A stretch of 64,000 bases of DNA from Micrasema longulum (lineage: Eukaryota; Arthropoda; Insecta; Trichoptera; Brachycentridae): positions 1 to 64,000 of the forward strand of contig JAGVSM010003752.1 of NCBI GenBank assembly GCA_022494885.1. The letters run 5' to 3'. Under the pieces are notes generated by a model. The model did no database searches and was not told where the DNA came from. It saw nothing but the letters and a program-made list of their open reading frames with translations. Positions 11,301 to 25,900 of the stretch are shown in pieces; position 1 is the first letter of the stretch; every line of letters begins with the position of its first letter. A program made the translations under genes and the position numbers.

Positions 11301-14300
11301 CTCAAAATTAAATATTTGCGTAAATTGTAAGAACGCAAATATTTATTTAAAAAAAAAAAAAAAGTTTTATTGTAAATCTATTCATTATTGATCAGATCTA
11401 TTGACTTTTTGAGTGTTGTTGTAGATCTATTTTTTTTTTCTTCACTTTAAATGAAATTCTCTGGTGATAAAATGAAATACTTTTCTAGGGGTTTTCTTGC
11501 GGTATTTTGATTTCATATAATTAGATTCCATAAATTATCCTCTTCATAACTTGATTCCTCTTTTAAACCTTAAAATTATTCTAATTGTCAATAAGAGCTT
11601 TATAAATATGTGTAAATACTGCAATATGCGATACTTTATATTTATGTATTAAAATTAATTTGAGACTGCTTGAAAGCAATTATCTAATGAAATATTATTG
11701 ATTTCAGTTTGCCTGGAACAGTACTTGTAAAGTTACCCTCCGGTGAATCAAAAAAATCCATGTCTAAACTGGGACAAGCCGATATTTTGAAGGTTCAAAA
11801 GAGCAAAGGTGAGAATATTAATATGCACAGAACTGCTTATAATTGAACGTAGCTATGCAGAAAGCAGACAGCCATATAAAAATGAAACTGAGATAATAGC
11901 ACTTTTGTGAAATGAGTGAATTATCAAATCTAAACAACAGTTGGAATGTTTTTGACTTTAACAAATGATAAACAATGAATACATAAGTTTTTTTATATAT
12001 TACAAACAAGAATCTTATTATGTATTTGACCAGTTTTAATAATTTTTTAAAAACCATAAGATTTTTCTAGAGATGTGGGTGCTTTCTGCAAATTAAGAAA
12101 TGCTTTTTTTGTGATCGACACCATTTTCAGAAGGTGATTAATACAGTTTTTCTTATGAAAGTGGTCTGGCTGTTTTTAGCAGAACATAGAATTGACCTTC
12201 CTGCACCCGATAACATCAATATATCATTTTTTCAAAATTGTGGACTGGCTGCTTTCTGCATAACTACGTTAAATTATGTAAAGCTGTTTAACTTAGTCCA
12301 CACCACTCCTGCTGCAATTAAATCAGCTATCCCATTAATTGAATGGCCACCTCAATTCTCATCCTTTTAATGTGTTTTGTTTCAACTCTACTTTCTTTCT
12401 TTTTTATACAATTAATGACATATTTAATGTTATTATGTAACTACTACCAAAATTGTATAATAAGCTTATTCTGTAAGAGCCCTCTGGGCGTTTAATAAAT
12501 ATAAAAAAATATATGCAATACAACAATCTTTTTTTAAACATTTAGAAAATATCTTCCGTAGTTACGTAATGCAAATCAGAATGTGTAAAATTGTAGGAAA
12601 CTTAACACCCAGCGTATCCATAGCTCCAGTGGGGTCGGTGAAGAAGGAAGTGGTAGAAATAGTAGACAGCAGCAGTAGCAGCAGCAGCAGTAGTGAGAGT
12701 CCTTCCTCCGACTCGGATGACTGTATCATGCTCAGCGACTCAGAACTTCCTCCCAGTCCTGAGCCTGATGAAGATCCTCAAAATTCTGGTAAGCCTTTAT
12801 AAAAGCAATGGATTTTAGGAGTATGTTTTTTTGTGTATTTTTATGCATTTGTCAATTATATTATTTTTGGGTTAAAAGTCATTTTTAATAAAATATTTGT
12901 GATAAATTAACTGTTAACCACAGGGTTTATTTTTGATTTCCAAGTTGCATTTAAAAAATATTTTTATGCTGATGCAATACTGGTCCTCAGCACGGGACAC
13001 ATCAGTGAAGACACATTAATTGTATAAAAATAATTGTCCAATTAATACATAGACCTGCCTGAAAGACCTGTGCCCTAAAAAATGATGACACTTAACTGAT
13101 ACCCAAACGTTAAGTGATGCTCAGTGCATAATTAGTTGTTCTTCGACCGCCAGCCAGATGCCCGCTTGTGGCTTGAAAGCGTGTAAAAACCTCTCAAATA
13201 ATTAAAATATTGTAAAAAGAATTGTGTAACTTTTCATCGGTAAATATTTGTTTAAGAATGATTAACAAATCTTAAAATAATTCATGATATAAATGATGAC
13301 GTAAATGCCACGCTAACACCTTAGATAAGTGGAATAACCACCCTGCTTTAGGTTGCACCACTGATTTATTTGCTTATTTTTTGTGTAGATTCTATGATGA
13401 CACTGTGAACAATTATATTCATTTTATATCACCTGTTGATGGGAGGAGTGCTCTCCCGAAACTAGTAGTGTTCTTGTAAAAATAATAAAATTGTGTCACA
13501 CAAAGTGATTTAAAAAAGTCTTATAATTAATTTTCTTTCAGGTCTGCACGTCAACGATACTTACAACTCCCCAGATGAACAGGGAAGAGTGGTCATCAAT
13601 TTTGGTCATCCAGAAAATGAGGAAGACATATTTTTAGCTCCTCAAATAGGAAGAATAATCAAACCACATCAGGTAACACAAATGTTTATTTTGAGATTTA
13701 CTATCGGTTTTACCTGTTCATTTTTTACACGATAAAATAATGTTTTATGTTTTAGATCGGTGGTGTGAGATTTCTGTTTGATAACATAATTGAATCTGTG
13801 GAGAGATTTTCTACATCAACTGGTTTTGGATGCATTTTGGCCCATTCTATGGGGTTAGGAAAAACATTACAAATTGTCTGTTTCTGTGATATATTTTTGA
13901 GGCATACTAACTCAAAAACCGTTTTATGTATTATGCCCATAAATACTTTACAAAATTGGGTAAGTTTTAATTGACTTTTCATACATACTTAATGTTAGCC
14001 ATAAGTACCTAACCTAACCCTCATATGTTACATTTCGATTTCAAATTTTTATTTGTAAAAGTTTCTGCATGCATATCTATAGTATATTTTAAGATACAGA
14101 CGTACGCATTTAAAAACATAAAATAATTATGAACTTAATGTCGTAAATTAATGTCATATTATTTAATAGTTACGGGATTGTTAATTTACTATCGGTAATT
14201 AAAAATAATATTTAGTTTGTTTCTAAAATTTGAACTGTAGAGAAGTTCTGGACACATTTAACTATGGAGTGTAACCACATATAATGGGTACCATCAATTT

Positions 14301-16942
14301 GATATTATGATTTTAGTACCGGTTTAACTACGTAGACAGCATTGGAAAATATACATGGTACATTGTACTGTACTATTAGGGATAATAGATAAATATTTTC
14401 TCTAATATATACATTGTATATCATATTATTTTTGCTATGTAAATGTGATATTTTTTTTAAATGCCAAATAAATATACTATTCTTATTTTATTATTGTTAT
14501 GATGTATCATTAAATTTATTAACGGCCGTAGCCAATTTGTACCAATTGTATAACATAATAAAAAGTAATAAAATATATGATTCATATTAAGTTTATAAAT
14601 CTTACATGCATATAATGATGTACACATAGGCACATTATGTATGCTGTATATGTTAGTATAGATAAATTGAATTTGACATATTTTTAAACTAAGTAAAATT
14701 AATTAATTTTACATAAATTAAAAAAAAATTTTTGGTTCATTGGTTACTGTTGTAATGTCAGTAGTAGTATCTATTAATAAAACTTTTAAATAAGTTATAT
14801 ATAGGTAGACATAATCCACTTAATTTGACACACCATTAGCCGTTTTTTTTATGTATCACTTAAATTGAAAATGTTTCATTATTTTGTTACTTCCCTATCG
14901 TGTTATGTTACTTCTCTATTATGTTTAAAATGATTTATTGCATGTAACATGTAATTTAAATTCCGTTACATAATATTGTATTCCCCTACTTGCCACCTAG
15001 AATAGAGTTTATGCTATTATAGGCTTGTCTTTGGGATACCAATTTTAATATTTCAGTACCATTAACAATTTTTTTTATTTTTTAAATATAACTAAATTTA
15101 AAAATAATAATCTATGTTCGTGTGTTTGTACGTTCACCTCAATAAAACAAATAAATGTATTTTTTTCAGGTTGCTGAATTCAATATGTGGCTACCTTTAG
15201 ATCCTACAGTAAGTCCCCTAAGTATGCACGGAGAAGTGCGTTCCAGAAATTTCCCTATTTATGTATTGAATGATAGCCATAAGACATTGCAGGCTAGAGC
15301 TAAAGTTATAAAGGTTAGTTGCCCACACTTATCATTGTTTTCATTAGATTAATTGTTGACAGAATGTACAGTTTATAAATATGTATCTGTAATTACTCCT
15401 TTGTATTTATTCAGGAATGGACAGAAGTTGGAGGTGTCCTTATGATTGGTTATGAACTTTATCGGCTGTTGAGTTTAAAAAAACATAAAAAACCAAGAAA
15501 TCGAAAAAAAACAGATAAACCACCGGGGAAATCATCAGACAGTAAAGATAAGTTGGAAAGTAAGGATGGTGATAAGTCCTCTGATTCCATAAAGCAGAAC
15601 TTGCCTTCTGATGATGTGGAGAAGAAACCTGCAGACAATACTACCGCCGATGGTCTTAAGTGTGATGAAAAGATGGGAAAAGACGAGGACGGCGACGGTC
15701 TGGAGAAGGAAAAGCTAGACGATGACGACGAGACCGATGAAGAGAAAAAGTTACTTGATTGTAAGTACAGTGTACATTCCATTGTGCAATATCAGTTACC
15801 ATATAATTACAATCGAATTCCACCAGAAATTGACAATAAATAACATAAATTGAATATATAGTTTGAGTTACATGATTTATATTTCTGCTTTTCATTATAC
15901 CTACCTTAGTGTAAAAGTCATGTTTGTGTAAAATTATATGTAAGTAACTTAATTTCGATTCAGGCGTATGCGGTGTGCCAAGCAGCAGTCAATAAGTCTC
16001 TTCGCGGACGACAACAAAATTCTCAAAATAATTCAAACTTTACAAGACTGCTTTCTTCTTCAATCAGACATTAACTCTTTTAATCGATGGTGTAAAATCA
16101 ATAAATTAGAACTAAATATTAAAAAAATGCAAAATAATGTCATTTCATAGAACAAAACAACCAATTTCCTTCGAGTACCTATTAGAAAACTCCAAAATTG
16201 ATGTAGTCAAGTCCATCAGAGATTTAGGAGTTGTTTGGACTATAAACTGACATACATCGAGCATATAGATAATACAGTAAATAAATCACTTAAATTACTT
16301 GGCTTCATTAAAAGAATATCCTCTGATTTTACTAATGTCCGTACAATCAAAACTCTGTATTGCTCAACTGTTCGCCCTCTTCTTGAATATGCCTCAGTGG
16401 TCTGGTCTCCATTCTATGTCAATCGCATTAATCACATTGAATCAGTCCAACATCGCTTGCTTCGAAAAATAGCGTGGATGCTCGGACTAGAGAGAGATAA
16501 TTATTCTTATGCTGAAATAGAGTCAATGTTAAATATTTCTAGTCTACAAAAGCGTAGAACTAATATTGACTCCATATATATGTTCGGCATACTAAATGGT
16601 ATAATCGATGTTCCATCATTACTGGGACAAGTAAAATTCAATATTCCGACTCGTAGATTGAGAAACAATGAAGTACTGTTCATCGATCAGCATAAAACAA
16701 ACTATGGCCTAAATTCTCCAATGACCATGTCTTTGTCGTATTGTTAACTCAAGACAAGATCTGGACTTTTTTGGTTTAAGTTTACAAGGATTTAAACGAG
16801 CACTACATAAATAGTCCAGATCTTGTCTCGATGTCCCTTATGTTTGTCAATGCTTCTTTCTTTTTTCTTTAAATGTTTTAAACTATTCTTTTATTGTAAT
16901 ATTTAAACCTTATAAATTGTATACATGGACAATGTCCGTTAA

Positions 16943-16979
<37 letters not shown>

Positions 16980-19900
16980 AATCAAATAAATTAAATTTAT
17001 ATGTTTTTAAATAGCTCTGCCTTGTCATTTCTGTAAATATGGGCACAGTACAATATTTGTATCTTTACTATATATGTGTACTTTGAATTATAAACTTAAC
17101 ATTGACAAAGTATGAAAGGTTTTCTTAAACATCCAGAATGACGGTATACCCACGTATCATAAGGTGGTTAGCTCTGAACTCTTAGCCTTTTCTTTGCACG
17201 TAGCACTAAATGTCAAACCATACATAGGCATATTTAGGACCAAGCAAAGAGTAACAAATGTATTTTGGATTATTTTGATGCATTAAATTCTAAATCAGTT
17301 TAAGAGAGGACAATTAGAAAAACTAGCTTTTTGTATCAATGTATTCTGAGACTAAATATTGCTGGCTAGTGTTATCTAATATGTATTCTAAATTTGCTAC
17401 GAATTGTAGGTATGTTTGCTGCTCTGGTGAAACCAGGTCCCGATCTTGTCATCTGCGACGAGGGCCACAGGATCAAGAACTCACATTCCAACATATCTTA
17501 TGCACTAAAGCAAATGAGAACCAAGCGGAGGATTGTTCTAACGGGTAACTTTGTTTATTTGGTTTCTAAAACACCGTCATCATCATCATTCCATATCCGC
17601 TCCCTAGTTGGAGCATGGTGTCCACAAAGATCCTCTACTACTGTGTTGAATGTGGCGCCTGCTATTCCTAGCCGCACTCCTAACTCTTTTTGAAAGCTGC
17701 CATTTTCCGTAACATATTTATTTTTTATTTATTTATTCATATTTTTCTCTTACAAACTATAATTAATAATAAAGATAATGTGACCTCACTGGGGTTACCC
17801 GTGCCGAGGACACTTAAAAATATACTTTTTTGAAATGTTTTTCCATTTGAGAATAAACAAAGAAGACTAACATAATAAACAGAGATAAATAACAAAATAT
17901 TCAGACAGTTTTAAAAACTAGGTATATATGTGCATCCATATTATTTATATTACAAAACGCACAATGAAAATAACAAAAACCTAACATAAGCTATACACTT
18001 GTGGAGCAGTTGATTCAATATTGGTTTGGGCGAATGAGACAATCCATTTTCCTTCTACCTAGCTCCACTATCCATATACCCAGGTATTTGAAACTATTGA
18101 CCCTTTCGACGACTTGGTTTGACAAAGTCTATGGATTTTCAGCCCGCACTCTCGCTTGAAGTCCTACGTCCCTTAGTTCCGCTGAATAAATCCGAAAAAT
18201 TGTCACTGTAACTTAGTTCATACAAGTTCGGTTATCTTTGGTTACCCACACATGTAAACACGAGGTCGCATGGATTTGATTATAGTTATTTTGCAAATCA
18301 CAAGTCCCGCTTTGTCATATGATATTTGGAGATAAAAATAATGACTTACGAGGAGATAACTGATGATACATTTTTGCTAAAAATGGACCGAATTAATTTT
18401 TGATGGAGATTTTTTGCGCTAAAAATGTACTGTGTAATTACGGTACAAATTAAAACATGCGCATGGCGATTCGAGCCTTTGTAGGGGCTCGAATGAAAAG
18501 ATGCGCGTGGCACAGATTGGGTTAATGGCCAAAATAACATTGCTCGGTGATTTTTCGGTTTTGTGTCAATTTATGTTACCAATTTGATAAATTCCAAACT
18601 CAAACACGGTAGAACTACGTTTATCCTAACTCCTCCATCTAAAAAGAAGTGTTGTTTATGTATATTTAATTGTAATTGAATTAAGTGCATTACAAAGTAT
18701 TTGTATGTTTAGGGTACCCACTTCAGAACAACCTTCTGGAGTATTGGTGTATGGTGGACTTTGTTAGACCCAACTATCTCGGTACCAAGACAGAGTTCAG
18801 TAACATGTTTGAGCGGCCCATACAGAACGGACAGTGTATTGATTCCACGCCACAGGATATACGCCTGATGCGCTACCGAGCACACGTTCTTCACTCTTTA
18901 CTAGTTGGTTTTGTGCAAAGGTACGTTTTGAATAATTCTTCCAAACAAGTAAAACCGCATTTTGTGTCCTAGTTTTGTTATTACTTTAATAAAAAAATTC
19001 AATTGAATATGATGTAGGCATTTCCTGCCTATAACAAGCTTACTTTTAAAAAGTTATTCACATTTTTAAATCATTTTCTTAATTTGTAGATTCCAAAAAT
19101 TTTTAATTGTACTAAACCAGCAACATAATACAATGAAATATCCGTTCGTTTTACACAATTTTGTATTTTCTTTTATTTGTAGGCGGTCCCACGCCGTGCT
19201 ACAGTCTACATTACCCCAGAAGGAGGAGTACGTACTTCTGGTGAGGATGACCGACCTTCAGAGAAAACTGTATGACACATTTATGAATGAGGTGGTGCGC
19301 AAGAAAACTGTTCCTAACCCGTTAAAAGCCTTCGCCGTCTGTTGCAAGGTAAGATGTTATGTGTATATATATGAAGAGGGGGCGGAAGAAACACGCCAAG
19401 TCATGAAACCAACATTTCGAGAAAAAATACTTTTTAGTTTCAAAACTGCTTTAAATATGATCGATGAATGAATCACTTACCTTTTTTTAAAAAATATTTG
19501 TAATAAATCAACATTTTTTAATTAGTTTTTAAAAAATAGTGATTATATAAGCTAAGAAAAGTGTTACACAGGTAAATAGGAAAATGCACCTCATTGTCTA
19601 TGGAAGAAACATTCTAGTATGTTTTACACGCAGAAATGCCCTTCATATCGTGGAGTAATTACTATAACTAGCTAACTTCGAACTTTCAAATTATCAACTG
19701 TCTCATGGCATTTCTCGAAACTCTTTACTGTTTTTTTTTTTAGCTTTGGAATCATCCTGATGTGTTGTACTATTTCCTGAAAAAAAGAGAAGAAATGGCA
19801 GCTATGATAGATTATGACTTGGAAATAGAAGATGCCACTCCGACAGCGGCGACTGCAACTGCTAACTCTAAGAAAAAGCCGGGACCTGTACCCAAGAAGG

Positions 19901-22900
19901 GCAAGGCTCGAACTAGAGCTCAGACCAAAAAAGGAAATGATAAAACGGTTTGGGAATCTGTATATTTATACAAAGTTTATTTCATGTCAATTGACATTGC
20001 ATGTTTGGCTGTCTTTATTTCCTGAATACATGTATAGGAATTGAGTTAATTATTTTATTTTTATTTTAGCCATTGGCACCGAATACTGCCAATAGTGGAA
20101 AACCAGCAGCCACTATTCCACCCAATACCAGTAATTCCAACCCAGTGGGAGAAAATTATAACTCTTACGATCCGAATAAGGGAGTTCATCCTAACGGTGG
20201 GCAGTATGGGTACGGGCAGGACATGAATCAACAGCCCAATCCTTATCCTCCTTATGGGTATCAACAGTTCCCGCAGCAGCATCATCCGCAGCACCATCCT
20301 CAGCAGCATCCTCAGCAACATCCACAGTTGCACCATCCGCAGCACCAGCAGCAGAACTATTACGGGCAGAGTGACCCCTATGCTCAGCAATACGGCGGAG
20401 GCTACTATCCTCCTCAGCATTACGGGGGAGAGTATAACCAATACAATGCGCCCAATTCTCAGGATCCTAATGTTGCAAATATTCCTCCTCCGCAGCAAAA
20501 CTATCCTCAAAATGCTCCCTATAATTCGCAAGGATACTGGGGACAAGATGGAAACTATTATAATCATTCTAACCCCGATTTTTATCAAAACCATAGTGGG
20601 TATCAAAATAATCAGGATCCTTACAATACCTACGATCCGTACGCTCAACAAACTCAACCGTATCACGGATTTAATCAAAATAGATCTTATGATAGAAATG
20701 TTCCCAATGGAGAGCTCAATCAAGCGGGGTTCGGAAGCGGCGGTCAGAGTGGTGCGCCGTATGAAGCTCCGGCCCCGAGTGTGGCTCCTCCTTTCCCCCT
20801 TCAGCCTGCAGCGGAGAGCACATACGATAGCGCTATGTATCCCGGATATCAGCCCGTTCCTTCAGAACCCCTTCTGGAGAAGTCCGCTGTATTAGAAACG
20901 CCGTTGGATGTTACGCCGTGGCCCCTCCCTCCTGTTGATTCTAAATCCGTCGATGGTTTTGATCAAATTGATATAAAAAGTGAACTTAAGACTGATTCTG
21001 ATGCAGATTTTAAAATAGCCGATCTCGATACGATGAAAGTGATAGATGACATCAAACCGAAAATAGAAAATGAAATGAAACCTGAAATTTCGGAATTAAA
21101 AAATGAATTAAAAGAGGAAAAAATAATAAACGAGGTCTTAGCTAAACCAGAAGATATTAAAAAAAGCGCGTTGGATAAAACTGAACAAAGTAAAACTAAA
21201 AATAAATCTGAAAAAGGAAAACCCAAAAAAACTAAGGATAAAACTAAAGCTAAGGACAAAAAAGTAAAAAAGGGAGGCAAGAACTCCAAAGATAAATCTA
21301 AAAAAGATGATGACAGTGGGAAAGAATCGGATGATGAGAGGAAAGATAAGGATGATAGTGATTTGAGAAAAATGGAAATGAAAGAAGAAGTACCTTACGA
21401 ATGGGCTAATGATTTACTGAAGACATATGTCCCAGGAATAATAGAAAATTCTGCAAAGATGGAAATATTTTTCTGTATACTAATTGAAAGCATTAGATTG
21501 GGAGATCGCTTGTTATTATTTAGTCAAAGTCTCTTTACATTAAATCTCATTGAAGATTTTTTACAACGGAACTTAATTCCAGGATCCGATGTATTATGGG
21601 CGAAAAACAAGAGTTATTATCGTAAGTTTCATTCGCACTGCTAAACGTTCAGGTCAAGAATTCAATATAAAATAAATAGTTATGTTATTTAATGAACTTT
21701 ACCATAAACAGGTTTGGATGGATCAACGAGCGCATTAGAACGAGAAAAACTCATTAATGAGTTCAACTCTAATCCCAACATTCACCTGTTCCTGGTGTCC
21801 ACTAGAGCTGGATCTCTGGGCATTAATCTTGTGGGTGCTAACCGAGTCATTGTATTTGATGCTAGTTGGAATCCCTGTCACGATACTCAAGCTGTGTGTC
21901 GAGTTTATAGGTGTGTATACTAAAAGTATTATGTTTTAAGTTTTTTTTGTGACTAAATATTACTCGGCGGAAAAATGATTCAAATACTAGTAACTATTAT
22001 AGGTCACGGAGAACTGGTTTAGCCAAATTTAAGTTATTTCATGTTTCAAAAAACTAATTACACATGAAGGGGGTGCAGGATATAAAGGTGGATGTTAATT
22101 TTCATGTTTTAACTAATAATGGCATCTGACAGCAATTTAAATAATCTACATATTTGTTTAATAAAATTTTACATAAAGGCTCTACTTTCCAAGATAATCG
22201 AACAAGAAAATAGATGCATGCGGGGATAAAAGGTGAATGGCAGTTAAATATAAAAATTAAAGCGATAATTTAACATGAATGAAAACCATTTTAAATTATA
22301 TATAACCGTATGGGCTATTTACATTAAGCAGGTGCCTTTATATTTATAAGTTTATTTTAATGTTCAAGAGGTTTGAAAACTTAAAAATGTTCTATCTCAA
22401 AACTTCCTTTTTTGATATTCATCCTTTACTCCAGTCATAATGCGCCAAGCTATAGAGGAGCCCAAACATAGGAAAACCATTCTATGACTATTGGTCTACA
22501 GTTCGCAGCAAAACAATGGGCCATACTCAGGTCGAGAATTGCCAAATGGATATTAATTTGCATTGTAAATACTTTTAAATATGTACCTGTGTATTTATTA
22601 TTGCAGGGTTATTCAAATTTATTTTTCTATAATTCGCCTATATCTATTTTATAAAGCTGAAAATACATGTGTGTTTATTTATTTTATTTATTTATTCATT
22701 TTATTCACAATATACTTATGTTACATTTATTGATAGATAAATCCCAACTCCATGGAACCAAAGTCCTGTGTTGAGTTTGTTTGTTTGTAGCGGCCTGAAA
22801 TTTGGACATGTCATTTTAGATGCGATTTCAAGGTTAATGTTGCTATTTTCGAGTAAAATTTTAATCAACCTCTACTCGGTAAAGACTCAAACTTTAAATG

Positions 22901-25900
22901 GATCCTTAGTGCGGCCCCGACATATTGCCCGTAATCAATTATCATTATCAACAGTAAACATACTTTAATTCACAAATTTATCCCCTAAATTGAGAAAAAG
23001 TAGTATCTGAAGTAAATATGTTGATATAAGGAAAGTTTTTAAACAACACAATACACGTGTCGAGACAATAAATGCCAAAAATCAATGTAAATCATGGGAA
23101 AATATTCAAAATCAATTACCTGTGAAAACTGACTCCTTTAACACCTTTGACGCTCCTACTGCTGCAACCAAACATACTGCAATTCACCATAGTCAGAAAC
23201 TGCACTACACAAACTACAGAAACTGCAACAAAAAAGCAATAAATGTATTGAAATACATTAGATGCAATTTCAGATAAAGGTCCGCTTACATATATTGTTA
23301 TCTACTTAGTAGTAAATAAAAAAATAAAAATCCGTTTAAGTTTATTTCTATACAATATTTTAATTTATGTGCATACGAATTAAAATCAAAACATCAATAA
23401 ATTAATAATATTTGAGTATAGTTTAATACGTAAATTAATAAAAAAGTACATAATACCGAGGAAAATCTGACATAGGTTAAGACATTTCCTAATTAACTAA
23501 CAGACCCACGTAAGACAGGCATCATGGGGCACTCGGTTAGACGACTAACTGTGAAACTGGCGTCACGGGTTCAATTCCCTTCAATTGCGAGAAAAAAATC
23601 TTTCACAGATTTCTGTTAGCCTGGGTGTTGTGTATTTTTCACAACTTCCTTCCACATTCTCTCTTTCCTACCTGCTGACAAGCTTCTAAAATAGAGGCAT
23701 AGTGGGTTATTCCTTAAAAAAAATAAACTGGTTTCCCTAATGAAGCCCATCTAGCGGTCTGCGTAGAAATGCCTCACTAGGGAAACCAGTTTTTTTTTCC
23801 AAAGGAATAAACCGCTATGCCTCTATTTTAGAGGCTTGTCAGCAGGTGGGAAAGAGAGGATGTGGAAGGAAGTTATAAAAAATTTACAACACCCAGACTA
23901 ATTGAGAAAAAAATCTTTCTTGAAATTTTACTTTGCAACTGGGCCACGGCGCTTGTGGACTGTTTCACCACATAACTTGATATTTTCAAAATGTACGGGA
24001 CTTTGCGCACAGCCGTTTGCGAGTTTGAAGCGACTGCTGCCCCGGGTTTGATGAAATTTCGTATTCGGCCAATTTGGACATGATACGGTCCCCGTGGCCA
24101 CGCCCACTTCATAAATCTAGGTATCTTATATTGTCTGTGTGCAGAACCAATCGCTGCTTCGCGCATCCTTACTTTGTCTTTCAAAATTGTTCATACAGAA
24201 GAGTGTGATAGCAACAAACCACTCGCAATGGTATCAATTTTTTTCCTTCTTTGTACTGCTTAGTTACCATAATTTTTGTTTTCAAATCAATAGCCTTTCT
24301 CTGATTTTTGGCAGATTGACGAATTGATATTTTCTTTTTTGTAGACATTTTGGAAGGTCTTAAAAATGCTTATAATACAGAGACAACATGTGCTAACTGA
24401 ACGTTATACAATACACCATAAAATATATGTTATACAGTCCATGCTATAATATAGCATGCGTGGACGGCGTATGCTTCATTTAGCGTAGTCGGACAATCGA
24501 TTTTAAAGTCAAACAGTCATAAGCCTCAAATCTCATAGGTCATAAGTTGACGACTACCTGTATATTTAAGAGTTATAAGAATAAAAAACATCACTTTACA
24601 AGTCTACGTATATAATTATCGTATAATTATATTATCAAACATATCTAAAAAATATATAAAATATATTTTTATGCTTACAGGTATGGTCAGAAAAAACCTT
24701 GCTTCGTTTACCGCCTAGTTATGGACAACTGTTTAGAGAAAAAAATCTACGACCGGCAAATCAACAAGCAGGGCATGGCGGACCGAGTGGTGGACGAATG
24801 CAACCCCGACGCCGTTCTGTCCATGAAGGAAGTGACCAACTTGTGTTGGGACAGCGAGGACAAGGCTTCCGAGGCTCAGGACCTGCGAGAGGACTGCAAG
24901 GAGAAGTATCTGGACGTGATAATGAGGAAGATCATCGAGGAGCATGCGCGCACTCTCAGCAAGGAGCCCTTCCAGCACGAGTCTCTCCTGGTGGATCGGA
25001 AGGAAAAGAAGCTCTCCAGTGCGGAGAAGAGGCTGGCACAGAGAGGGTAACTTAAAACACTGTGACATTTTAGTGACCTTCAAATATTGCATCTAGATAC
25101 ACAGTAGTCACTTGTCCTCTACACTCAAATCATTATTAGTTGTTTCTTTATTCGTTACCGGTCGTTGACAATAAAGTTTATTTCATAAGTATAGATATTT
25201 TTTTATTTTTTTTATTTACTGTATAAAATATTTTGTATACAAAAGTAATTTAAGAGTCCACACTAAGGAAACCTGTTCTGAGAAGGATTTCAGTGTTCAA
25301 ATTTTTTTTTTTACGTATTTCACACGTCATTCCAATATTTTATTTCTTCTATCCTAATTTTCTTCAGCCAGATTTTGATTTCTCATTTGAAATATTGTTT
25401 GTTATCAATTAACTTAATTTTATGTGGAAGCATATTAAACAATTTGTCAGAAAAATAATCATCGCACCTGTGTCCAAATATTGTGTTAATGGGAGGAATA
25501 TTGACAATGATATTATTTATCGATGACGATGTCCAACTCCAAATCTGTCTAATGGAATAATTTGAGCGTATATTATAATTAGACTTCAAGAAAAAGAAAC
25601 TGCGCAGACGCTTGTCTCTTGCCACGCGCAGGAAGGGCGGGGGTTTATTTAGTAGTTCGCTAGCATTCACAGCCGATAGTCCTGTGCCACGATGCCTAAA
25701 GCCCGCATTACAGAATATTTTTTGTTGTCAAATGGATGAACCGACTACCTCTCGTTCCGGTCATTCTGGAAGGCCATTACGTGGCCAAGCGAGGGAAATA
25801 GTTTTTAATATTACTGAACATTTGAAGTCTCTTAAAATTGAATATAAATTGTTCAATGTTGTTCAATCTGCAAGCGAGGCAGCCAGCGTATCTGCAAGCA

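Noticed and set aside
20061..20723. 220-residue minus-strand frame rich in Ile/Leu/Arg
   Set aside because: It is the complement of the Gln/His/Tyr-rich Arip4 exon 13; the composition follows from the codons on the real strand and it has no motif.
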